Origin: JANXSD01 sp043758125
Lineage (GTDB): Bacteria > Bacteroidota > Bacteroidia > AKYH767-A > OLB10
Assembly: GCA_043758125.1 (NCBI GenBank)
Contig: JAYVOC010000021.1
Span: 1-14,345, forward strand
Direction of reading: 5' to 3'
Length of the DNA stretch: 14,345 bases
The notes under the pieces were generated by a model. The model was given only the letters and a program-made list of their open reading frames with translations, was not told where the DNA came from and did not search any database. A program made the position numbers and the translations under genes. Position 1 is the first letter of the stretch; every line of letters starts with the position of its first letter. Below, piece after piece: positions 1-6,788 of the stretch.

Positions 1-14
1 GGCAAGTATTACTT

Positions 15-629
15 TTAGGCAGCAACTCTTTGTAATATTAATTTACATGGAATTGTAGAAGTAACGCAAACGCGATGGGATTTAAAAAGTGGAATGTTAA
101 AAATGTCACCAACCTCTAATTTGTAAATTTCTTTTTCATCAATAATAATTTCGCATGAGCCTTCAACAACCATAAATTTTTCATGTTCATCTATGTGTGT
201 TTCTGGTGGCACTTCTCCTTTCAACCAAATAATTGCGGTAGTTGCCTTTGGAGTAAAACCAATGATACGAGCAAAAATATCATAAGAGGAATTTTCAGGT
301 TCTAAATCCTTTCTGTCAAGCCACTCCTTATATTCTTCAATATTCGATTTTTCACTTATGATTGGAGGAAAACCAGGTTGCTCACCACTTTGCAAACGGA
401 CCGTATAATCAATCGTTGCTAATAGAAAAGGCTTAACTGTTATGGGTGGTTTGATAGCTGTTGCATCAGCATATTTTTCAAGAGCAATACTAATTAATTC
501 AATTTCATTTTGAATTTCTACATGTTGCAGCGCCAATTTCAGAATCTCCAAATTCTCTTCTGCAGTTGTGTTACCTAAAACATACATTTCTAAAATTCCG
601 GATTCAATAAATCCGTTGAGGTTTTCCAT
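15..629 (-). CDS. Cupin-domain anti-sigma factor-like protein (ChrR-type)
   Basis: A 204-residue protein counted from the ATG at 629. A TTG lies in frame at 653 but would only add eight unremarkable residues (PYNRIKN after the start), whereas the ATG version begins right at the family signature, so I prefer the ATG. Residues 7-60 (FIESGILEMYVLG, then TAEEN and a helical stretch rich in E/I/L ending near KPP) resemble the N-terminal part of Bacteroidota anti-sigma factors, which commonly read 'SGILELYVLG...SPEE'. Residues about 130-195 form a single cupin barrel: GEVPPETHIDEHEKF with candidate metal ligands H145, H149 and E150, then EVGDIFNIP and H185. This is the architecture of ChrR-like anti-sigma factors, in which the cupin senses a signal and the N-terminal part holds an ECF sigma factor. 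That family role is known; the partner here is not visible, because no sigma-factor gene lies in the 400 bases upstream. No membrane segment is seen, so it is probably cytoplasmic. Cupin assignment is strong, anti-sigma role moderate. Confidence 0.75.
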   Translation of the reverse strand: MENLNGFIESGILEMYVLGNTTAEENLEILKLALQHVEIQNEIELISIALEKYADATAIKPPITVKPFLLATIDYTVRLQSGEQPGFPPIISEKSNIEEYKEWLDRKDLEPENSSYDIFARIIGFTPKATTAIIWLKGEVPPETHIDEHEKFMVVEGSCEIIIDEKEIYKLEVGDIFNIPLFKSHRVCVTSTIPCKLILQRVAA

Positions 630-1036
630 ATTTTTAATTCTATTATAAGGCAATTAACATAATCTTCCTATTGAATTCTAAGGACTTAAGTACAATATTA
701 ATATTCGAATTGAGGTACGATACTAGTCTTGATTTTTATTCAATCCCTCTCCTATTTGCCTAACCAATACATCTACGATAAATCTACTATGTTTGGATTG
801 CCGTATCAGCAATTACTTTAAGCTTATGAGCTATAAGGGTTAATTTATCGTATATCTAATGTAAAACACAAATATACCATGTTTTATTCTATCTCGTTTA
901 TGGTCTCAAACATTATCATTATAAATTGAAAAATCCATTCACAAAAAGGAATTTCTTTTAGAATTTGAACAAGCCATTTCATAGAATTTTTATTGGTTCA
1001 ATAATTGCCTTTCTTTGAGACATAATCAAAATAAAT
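630..1036. other. Intergenic region between divergent genes, no gene recognised
   Basis: About 400 AT-rich bases lie between the divergently transcribed cupin gene and the lipoprotein gene, so both promoters should be here. I see no convincing reading frame, RNA gene or strong hairpin. Near the lipoprotein there is a TTTCTTTG octamer at 1010-1017, one mismatch from the Bacteroidota -7 consensus TAnnTTTG. The nearest TTG, at 993-995, is too close for a standard -33 box, so I do not call a promoter. Confidence 0.5.
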
Positions 1037-1552
1037 ATGAAAAATATCCTATTAATGTTTCTTGTTGCGGGATCACTTACAATTTCGTCATGTGGTCGAG
1101 ACGGAGATCCTGGAGCACAAGGACCCGCTGGGCCAAAAGGAAATGCAAATGTCAAAAATTGGTTCTTTACAACTATTAGCAGTGACTGGCAGACCTTTGG
1201 TACACCTGGCAATACCAATCATTCAAAATATGTGACCTTTTCTATCCCGGAATTAACAAGCTCGTATGTAGATTATGGAATGGTTCTCGTGTATCTCAAC
1301 CAAAATGGATTTTATACTCCCCTTCCAATCACTGCGCCAACAGGAACGAATAATGTATTATTTTTTAATTATGTTTCGATAGGCAATATTGAAATAGATA
1401 TTCAACTTTCGGATCTCTCCACACCAAATACCTCCAATGCTAATTATGATTTTAAAGTGGTAGCTGTTGCTGGTTCAGTTAGGCTCGCAAATCCTGATTT
1501 AAATTGGAAAGATTACAATGCAGTAATGAAACGACTAAATTTAAAAGATTAG
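1037..1552 (+). CDS. Lipoprotein with short collagen-like Gly-X-Y segment
   Basis: A 171-residue predicted lipoprotein. Residues 1-18 form a signal peptide (MKN, then a hydrophobic core) ending in a lipobox ISSC, so Cys19 would be the lipidated residue. Directly after it, residues 20-37 make six Gly-X-Y triplets (G-R-D, G-D-P, G-A-Q, G-P-A, G-P-K, G-N-A), a short collagen-like stalk. The remaining ~130 residues look like a compact beta-rich domain (for example YVTFSIPELTSSYVDYGMV and NIEIDIQLSDL); I cannot assign a function to it. Small Bacteroidota lipoproteins with this layout are common and uncharacterised. Low-complexity Gly-X-Y starts of this kind often mislead automated annotation. The start ATG follows an A-rich stretch without a Shine-Dalgarno motif, normal for the phylum. 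It is a single-gene unit closed by the terminator two bases downstream of its stop. It is likely anchored to a membrane with the domain facing outward or into the periplasm. Confidence 0.75.
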   Translation: MKNILLMFLVAGSLTISSCGRDGDPGAQGPAGPKGNANVKNWFFTTISSDWQTFGTPGNTNHSKYVTFSIPELTSSYVDYGMVLVYLNQNGFYTPLPITAPTGTNNVLFFNYVSIGNIEIDIQLSDLSTPNTSNANYDFKVVAVAGSVRLANPDLNWKDYNAVMKRLNLKD

Positions 1553-1553
1553 A

Positions 1554-1592
1554 AAAAAATCGGGTAGCTATTAAAAAGCTACCCGATTTTTT
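1554..1592. terminator. Symmetric intrinsic terminator serving both strands
   Basis: A perfect inverted repeat: a 10-bp stem with TCGGGTAGCT at 1560-1569 pairing with AGCTACCCGA at 1577-1586, around a 7-nt loop (ATTAAAA). It is flanked by six A on the left (1554-1559) and six T on the right (1587-1592). Because the A and T tracts are symmetric, each strand gives a GC-rich hairpin followed by a U-run. It sits between two converging genes: the lipoprotein stop is at 1550-1552 and the murB stop at 1597-1599. It can therefore end the plus-strand lipoprotein transcript and also the long minus-strand operon. Confidence 0.93.
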
Positions 1593-1596
1593 ATGT

Positions 1597-2625
1597 CTAG
1601 TTTATTTTACCAATTATATTTACTTCAGGTTCGATAACAACTCTGAACTTTTCAAAAACGGATTGTTTAATTTGTAGTGCCAATGCATAAATTTCACTTC
1701 CAGTAGCAGATCCATAATTAACAAGTACTAATGATTGGTCTTTATGCGAACCAGTTTCACCCATACGTTTCCCTTTCCATCCACATTGTTCTATTAACCA
1801 ACCAGCGGCGACTTTCATTTTATTATTTGCAAGTGGATAACCTACAATCGTAGGGAAATTTTCTTTTAACGAATTAAATTGTTCTATGTTAATTTCAGGA
1901 TTTTTAAAAAAACTTCCTGAATTGCCGAGAATTTTAGGATCAGGAAGTTTACTTTTTCTGATGTGAATTACAGCATCGCTAACATTTTTCACCGAAGGGT
2001 TTTCGACATTCATTTTAATGAGCTCTTGCGAAATTGCTCCGTAAGAAATATTTAATATTGGATTTTTATTTAGTTGAAATGTAACAGAAGAAATAAAATA
2101 TTGATCCTTTAATTCATGTTTAAAAACACTTTCACGATATCCAAATTTACAATCCACTTTACTAAACGTTTTCATCTCAAACGTTTTTAAATTCATTGCA
2201 TCTAATTCATAAAAAACATCTTTCAGTTCTACTCCATAAGCACCAATATTTTGCATTGGTCCAGCACCAACACTACCAGGGATAAGACTTAAGTTTTCTA
2301 TTCCTCCAAGATTTCTATCAATACTCCATAAAACCAATTCATGCCAAACTTCTCCTGATGCAACTCTCACCCAAACACAATTTTCATCTTCGTTAACAAT
2401 ATGAATACCTCTTAATTCATTTCGCAAAATCAATCCATCAAAATCATGAATGAATAAAACATTACTTCCACCTCCTAAAATCATGAATTTTTTATCAGCA
2501 AATTCTTTGTCTTGAAAAATCGCCTGAATATCTTTTACATCATTAATAGATGTAAAATACGATGAGTAAATATTTAAACCGAATGTATTAAATTCCCTTA
2601 AGGAAATATTTTGAAGAACTTTCAT
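1597..2625 (-). CDS. murB: UDP-N-acetylenolpyruvoylglucosamine reductase MurB
   Basis: This is the cytoplasmic FAD flavoenzyme that uses NADPH to reduce UDP-GlcNAc-enolpyruvate to UDP-MurNAc, the second committed step of peptidoglycan precursor synthesis. At 342 residues it has the usual length of the long (type I, E. coli-like) form. The FAD-binding part shows the N-terminal FNTFG, ILGGGSN (residues 49-55) and NLSLIPGSVGAGPMQNIGAYG (111-131). The type I active-site loop FGYRES carries Tyr163 and Arg164. The C-terminal domain has GNSGSFFKNP with the proton-donor Ser238, WLIEQCGWKG (276-285) and IEPEVNIIG with Glu334. All catalytic residues are present. It is the last gene of the minus-strand run, 52 nt after rarA, and ends next to the bidirectional terminator. 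It is detached from the usual division/cell-wall cluster. Transcription is probably from upstream, since I see no clear promoter in the 52-nt gap. Confidence 0.97.
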   Translation of the reverse strand: MKVLQNISLREFNTFGLNIYSSYFTSINDVKDIQAIFQDKEFADKKFMILGGGSNVLFIHDFDGLILRNELRGIHIVNEDENCVWVRVASGEVWHELVLWSIDRNLGGIENLSLIPGSVGAGPMQNIGAYGVELKDVFYELDAMNLKTFEMKTFSKVDCKFGYRESVFKHELKDQYFISSVTFQLNKNPILNISYGAISQELIKMNVENPSVKNVSDAVIHIRKSKLPDPKILGNSGSFFKNPEINIEQFNSLKENFPTIVGYPLANNKMKVAAGWLIEQCGWKGKRMGETGSHKDQSLVLVNYGSATGSEIYALALQIKQSVFEKFRVVIEPEVNIIGKIN

Positions 2626-2677
2626 TTTTCTAGTTAATTTTTATCAGATAAAATTACTAATGCAAAGAGCAATTAAA

Positions 2678-3946
2678 TCAATAACCATATTTATCTTTCC
2701 ATCTAATTTTTAGAAATTGCCTAATTTCATTTTCTCTAACATTTTTTCCTGGCTCATAAAACTTAGTTCCAGATAAAGTCTCGGGTAAAAATTCTATATC
2801 AATAAAATTATTTTCGAATTCATGTGCGTAGCGATAGCCCTTTCCATAATCCAAATCTTTCATCAACCCAGTAGGCGCATTTCGCAATTGCAATGGAACC
2901 GGTTGATCGCCTTTTTCACGAACTGCTTTTGTTGCGGATTTTAATCCAATATAACTTGCATTACTTTTTACGGATGAGGCGAGGTATACTGCGGTTTGTG
3001 CAAGGTTCAAAGTACATTCAGGATAACCTATCATTTCCACAGCTTGAAAACATGCAGCAGCAATTAATAATGCATTTGGATTTGCATTACCAATGTCCTC
3101 AGATGCAAGAATCAACATTCTTCTAGCGATAAATTTAGCTTCTTCACCACCTTCAACCATTCTTGCTAACCAATATAACGCTGCATTAGGATCACTACCA
3201 CGAATTGATTTAATGAAGGCAGAAATTATATCATAATGTTGTTCGCCACCTTTATCATACGCAGCTATTCTTTGTTGTGCAACGCGCGTAACAGATTTAT
3301 CAGTAATTATTGCAGGCCTATCTGTAATACTTTGAACTACTAGCTCTAAAAGATTTAAAAGCTTTCGCGCATCACCGCCAGAGAGCGTATACAATGCTCC
3401 AGTTTCCGCTAGCACTACATTTTGCTTTGAAAGATAATCATCCTCCTCAATTGCTCTTTTCAACAATTGAAGCATATCGGATTCCGTTAAAGACTCAAGA
3501 ATATAAATTTGTGAACGCGACAACAATGGTCGTATCACTTCAAAGGATGGATTTTCGGTTGTTGCACCAATTAAAATTATGATGCCTTGTTCAACAGCTG
3601 CAAGCAAAGAATCTTGTTGTGATTTATTAAATCGATGGATCTCATCAATAAATAAAACTGCTTTACCGATTTCTTTTGCTTTCGCAATCACTTCACGAAT
3701 TTCTTTCACACCTGCACTGATTGCACTTAACGAAAACATGGGTAACCCTGCATGATTTGCAAGTATGAATGCAAGAGTTGTTTTTCCTATTCCTGGTGGT
3801 CCCCAAAAAATTAAAGATGGAATATTACCAGATTTTAAAAGATGACGAAGAATCCCATTTGGTCCAGTTAAATGTTGTTGGCCAACAATTTCATCGATGC
3901 TTTGCGGCCGCATCCGTTCAGCCAAAGGAACGGAAGGCGCTTTCAT
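2678..3946 (-). CDS. rarA: Replication-associated recombination protein RarA (MgsA), AAA+ ATPase
   Basis: A 422-residue AAA+ ATPase of the RarA/MgsA/WRNIP1 family, related to clamp-loader subunits and active at stalled replication forks. The N-terminus PLAERMRPQSIDEIVGQQHL is the family signature. Further motifs follow in order: Walker A GPPGIGKT (49-56), Walker B VLFIDE (97-102), sensor 1 ATTEN (128-132), arginine-finger region LLSRS with Arg144, and sensor 2 GGDARKLLN (190-198). The C-terminal tetramerisation part carries SAFIKSIRGSDPNAALYWLA (242-261), GGEEAKFIARRM (266-277), ASEDIGNANP (281-290) and the late motif RNAPTGLMKDLDYGKGYRYA (355-374). Length and motifs are complete. Its ATG overlaps the TGA of the preceding OmpA-family gene as ATGA (3943-3946), which suggests translational coupling; murB follows 52 nt downstream. 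Being tied this tightly to a surface-adhesin cluster is unusual for a DNA-maintenance gene, but I see no sign that the protein itself is atypical. Confidence 0.96.
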   Translation of the reverse strand: MKAPSVPLAERMRPQSIDEIVGQQHLTGPNGILRHLLKSGNIPSLIFWGPPGIGKTTLAFILANHAGLPMFSLSAISAGVKEIREVIAKAKEIGKAVLFIDEIHRFNKSQQDSLLAAVEQGIIILIGATTENPSFEVIRPLLSRSQIYILESLTESDMLQLLKRAIEEDDYLSKQNVVLAETGALYTLSGGDARKLLNLLELVVQSITDRPAIITDKSVTRVAQQRIAAYDKGGEQHYDIISAFIKSIRGSDPNAALYWLARMVEGGEEAKFIARRMLILASEDIGNANPNALLIAAACFQAVEMIGYPECTLNLAQTAVYLASSVKSNASYIGLKSATKAVREKGDQPVPLQLRNAPTGLMKDLDYGKGYRYAHEFENNFIDIEFLPETLSGTKFYEPGKNVRENEIRQFLKIRWKDKYGY

Positions 3947-5856
3947 TTAAGAGCGGTATCTTTTGAAATACTAGTTACCGTAATTTCAATACGATTATTT
4001 ATTTCATGTTCTTCTTCGATACATAAAAGTCCATTGATACAATGATTGAGCAATTTAGTTTCGCCATAACCCTTCGCTGTTAATCGATCGGCTTTTATTC
4101 CTTGAGCAATTAAATATTGCATTACCAATTCCGCACGACGTTGTGTTAAGCTAAGATTTTCGGGATCTTTTCCTCTAGAATCAGTATACGAACCAATTTC
4201 TATTTGGAGGCGTGGATTTTCAGAAAGTAATGTAACTAATGAAGATAATGCTTTAGAAGATGACAATTTTAATTGCCAATCTTTTTTATTGAATGCAACA
4301 CCTTCCCATATTGCTGGGCTATTAACTTTTATTTTCTTCATTGCAACATCCACATTTACTGTTTCAGAAAAACGTTTTCCTTTTGTTGTTGTAGAAGTAT
4401 TTATCAAATAATAATTTTGATTATCACATTTTAAGGAATAATCTTTATCTCCATCTGCTTTAAACCGAACTTTGCCACTAGCATTCGTTACAACAACGGT
4501 ATCATTTTTACCTAGTTGTTGAACAGTAATATAAACTTTATCAATAGGCGTATTTCCAACTTGATCGACAACAGAAATTTGTATTTGAAGTTTAGGTAGA
4601 TTTTTTTCGAAGCTAAAAATTTTATCTTCAACACTTTCACGATTAGAGGAGAAATAACCAGATGCAGAAGCTGAATCAATGATATAACTAAAGTCATCCA
4701 TAGATGAATTAATTGGTCGTCCTAAATTAATTGGTTGAGACCATACGTCATTCACTTTATTTGATTCGAATATATCAAGACCACCTAATCCTTCGAGACC
4801 ATCAGAAGCAAAAAATAATGTTGAATCATTTTGCAAGAAGGGAAACATTTCATTGCCTTCTGTATTTATAGGCGCTCCTAAATTTGTTGGTTGGCTCCAA
4901 TTATTTCCGCCAAGATATTGAACCATATAAATATCGGTACCACCATATCCCCATGGCATATCAGAAGTAAAATACATAATTGTTCCATCGTAACTTAATG
5001 CTGGATGACCAACAGAATACTCGCCACTATTGAACAGCATTTCGCCTTTTATTTTCCAAAAGCCTTCCACCAATTCTGATTTATAAATTTTCAGAACATT
5101 GATATTTCGCTTATTTTTTTCAATAACATTACTCATGTAATTATTTCTAGTAAAATACATTGTATTGTTATCGTGCGAAAACACTAATGGACCTTCATTA
5201 AATTTTCCATTTACATCACCTCTTATTGGTTCTGGGTCAAGCCAATTTCCATAATCAGTTTTCTTTGCGTAAAACATATCAAGGTATCGTTCGCCTGTCC
5301 AATCGGATTTCGTGCGGTTAGAACCTTTGTAATATTTATCTGATAAAAAAACTATTCCTGAGCGATAGAATGCTGGACTAAAATAATTTTGCTTAGGCGT
5401 ATTTAATCTTAATGCATTAATTGTATACAAGGTTGTATCCATTTCAAATTGTTGTAGATTTGAACAAGCATGCAACATGCGTTGTGCACGAAAATCACTT
5501 TTGTTTAATTCCAAATACTTTCCCAATTCGATTTGTGCTTCACTATATTTTCCATTGCGCATCAAAGCTTCAGCTAGGAACAAGTTCCACTCTGGTTTGG
5601 CATCTTGAAACTTAATAATTTTTCGATACCAAAATTCCGTTTTTACTGCATTGCCCATTTGATGATAGCAATCAGCAATATTGATCATTGCTTGATTGTC
5701 GATTTTATTTCGCAGTACATATTCATAATCTTTAGCAGCAGTAGCATACGCAAATTGATCATAATTTTCATTTGCTGTACGCAGACGCACTTGAACACAT
5801 CCTGATAAAAGAACCATCAATAGGCTTGGAAATAAGAGAATAAATTGCTTTCTCAT
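3943..5856 (-). CDS. PorE-like OmpA-family lipoprotein (TPR, PD40 propeller, CRD-like, OmpA domain)
   Basis: A 637-residue lipoprotein with signal peptide and lipobox LSGC (Cys20). Residues ~30-135 are TPR-like helices (YATAAKDYEYVLRN, MINIADCYHQMG, FLAEALMRNGKYSEAQIEL). Residues ~155-415 form a PD40/WD40-like beta-propeller with repeated blades: PLVFSHDNNTMYFT, PALSYDGTIMYFTSDM...GGTDIY, PFLQNDSTLFFASD...GGLDIF and a final GYFSSNR. Residues ~424-510 look like a carboxypeptidase-regulatory/CNA-B-type beta-sandwich. Residues ~515-628 are an OmpA C-terminal domain with IEIGSYTDSRG (Asp559), LTQRRAELV (Arg574), KGYGET and NNRIEI, the residues that bind the peptidoglycan peptide. This domain order matches PorE of the Porphyromonas T9SS, a lipoprotein that contacts the outer-membrane complex and peptidoglycan. 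Its place two bases after a PorP/SprF gene and an adhesin gene suggests a dedicated paralogue for that pair rather than core PorE; that is inference. The stop overlaps the rarA start by 4 nt. Confidence 0.88.
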   Translation of the reverse strand: MRKQFILLFPSLLMVLLSGCVQVRLRTANENYDQFAYATAAKDYEYVLRNKIDNQAMINIADCYHQMGNAVKTEFWYRKIIKFQDAKPEWNLFLAEALMRNGKYSEAQIELGKYLELNKSDFRAQRMLHACSNLQQFEMDTTLYTINALRLNTPKQNYFSPAFYRSGIVFLSDKYYKGSNRTKSDWTGERYLDMFYAKKTDYGNWLDPEPIRGDVNGKFNEGPLVFSHDNNTMYFTRNNYMSNVIEKNKRNINVLKIYKSELVEGFWKIKGEMLFNSGEYSVGHPALSYDGTIMYFTSDMPWGYGGTDIYMVQYLGGNNWSQPTNLGAPINTEGNEMFPFLQNDSTLFFASDGLEGLGGLDIFESNKVNDVWSQPINLGRPINSSMDDFSYIIDSASASGYFSSNRESVEDKIFSFEKNLPKLQIQISVVDQVGNTPIDKVYITVQQLGKNDTVVVTNASGKVRFKADGDKDYSLKCDNQNYYLINTSTTTKGKRFSETVNVDVAMKKIKVNSPAIWEGVAFNKKDWQLKLSSSKALSSLVTLLSENPRLQIEIGSYTDSRGKDPENLSLTQRRAELVMQYLIAQGIKADRLTAKGYGETKLLNHCINGLLCIEEEHEINNRIEITVTSISKDTALK

Positions 5857-5858
5857 AA

Positions 5859-6788
5859 TTAAAAATAGCGAGGAGATTTCATTTTCAAAACAGAGAACCC
5901 AAAATCGTAGCCCAACATTATTTCATGTGAACCAGAAGTGTAATTACTTAAACCGCCGAGGGTATAATCGTAAGAATAACCAATTCGTAGCTTCTTACTG
6001 ATTTGATATTCGAACATTCCAACAATAGCTTCTTGGGAACGATAAGATGCACCGATCCAGAAAATATCATTTATCAAAACATTTAAATTTAAGTCGTATT
6101 GAATAGGAGCATTCCCTTCATATCGTATCAAGAAAGAAGGTTTAAATTTTAAATCATTTTCATTTTCGAAAACTGCACCTGCAGTAGCAAAATACCTTCT
6201 TACTTGATGATGAACCGGTGTGCTTGGATCAACAGATCCACCTTGTGATTTATCATAACTTATTAAGAATGGCGCTGACAAACCAGCATAGAATCTTGTT
6301 TGATAATAATAAACTCCAAAACCAGCATTTGGTAAAACGCTATTAAAGGTATTGTAGTCAAAAACTTTGTCATTAGGATCCCAGTATGTTAATTTTACAA
6401 CTTCAGAATTAAAATTACTTATTCCCGCTTGAATTCCAACTGACAACTTACCAATGCCTAATGGAAGATGGTAAGCTAACATAGCATAGATATCCGTTTC
6501 CTTCGTAACGCCAATTTTATCTTGTTGGATTAATGCTCCCAATCCTAGATTTTTCTTTTTAATTAAACCATGAATAGTTCCTGAATACGTTACTGGAGCG
6601 CCTTCAAAACCTGACCATTGTTTACGATACATTAAAGTACTGCTTACATATTCTTTACTTCCTGCATAGGCAGGATTAATTAACAAACCATTAAACATAT
6701 AATGACTTAACAAAGGACTTTGTTGAGACCAAGCGCTGATAGCAAAGCAACACATCACCATTAAGGAAAATAATATTTTTTTTCTCAT
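5859..6788 (-). CDS. PorP/SprF-family type IX secretion outer-membrane protein
   Basis: A 309-residue outer-membrane beta-barrel protein of the PorP/SprF family. It has a signal peptide (MRKK, hydrophobic core to about residue 20, likely cleaved near AWSQQ). Next comes the family start LSHYMFNGLLINPAYAGS (27-44), then YRKQWSGFEGAPVTYSGTIH (54-73). After this come alternating aromatic/aliphatic strands typical of a barrel, and the chain ends in Phe, the usual terminal residue for barrel insertion. In Flavobacterium johnsoniae, SprF is needed for secretion of the adhesin SprB, and proteins with type B sorting domains are often encoded beside a SprF-like partner. The gene fits that pattern: its ATG overlaps the adhesin stop as ATGA (6785-6788), and its stop is only 2 nt before the OmpA-family lipoprotein start. 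A role as dedicated partner for the adhesin is strongly suggested by context but is inference. It may be one of several paralogues in this genome. Confidence 0.94.
   Translation of the reverse strand: MRKKILFSLMVMCCFAISAWSQQSPLLSHYMFNGLLINPAYAGSKEYVSSTLMYRKQWSGFEGAPVTYSGTIHGLIKKKNLGLGALIQQDKIGVTKETDIYAMLAYHLPLGIGKLSVGIQAGISNFNSEVVKLTYWDPNDKVFDYNTFNSVLPNAGFGVYYYQTRFYAGLSAPFLISYDKSQGGSVDPSTPVHHQVRRYFATAGAVFENENDLKFKPSFLIRYEGNAPIQYDLNLNVLINDIFWIGASYRSQEAIVGMFEYQISKKLRIGYSYDYTLGGLSNYTSGSHEIMLGYDFGFSVLKMKSPRYF

Noticed and set aside
651..653. TTG start for the cupin protein, eight residues longer
   Set aside because: The ATG at 627-629 leads directly into the conserved family N-terminus; the extra residues show no family resemblance.
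993..1017. Bacteroidota-type promoter (TTG ... TTTCTTTG) before the lipoprotein gene
   Set aside because: The octamer has one mismatch to TAnnTTTG and the spacing of 14 nt to the TTG is too short; no better -33 box is near, so the evidence is too weak for a call.
979..1218. Minus-strand open frame rich in Pro/Gly opposite the lipoprotein start
   Set aside because: It is the antisense of the Gly-X-Y segment and the upstream region; the plus-strand frame has a signal peptide, lipobox and terminator.
2638..2657. AT-rich inverted repeat (TTTTATC/GATAAAA) in the murB-rarA gap as a terminator
   Set aside because: The arms are nearly all A/T and meet with a one-base centre, so a stable hairpin is unlikely; more likely chance in AT-rich DNA.
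2893..3966. Plus-strand open frames opposite rarA (2893-3126, 3394-3582, 3769-3966)
   Set aside because: rarA is complete on the minus strand with all AAA+ motifs; these frames have no recognisable features.
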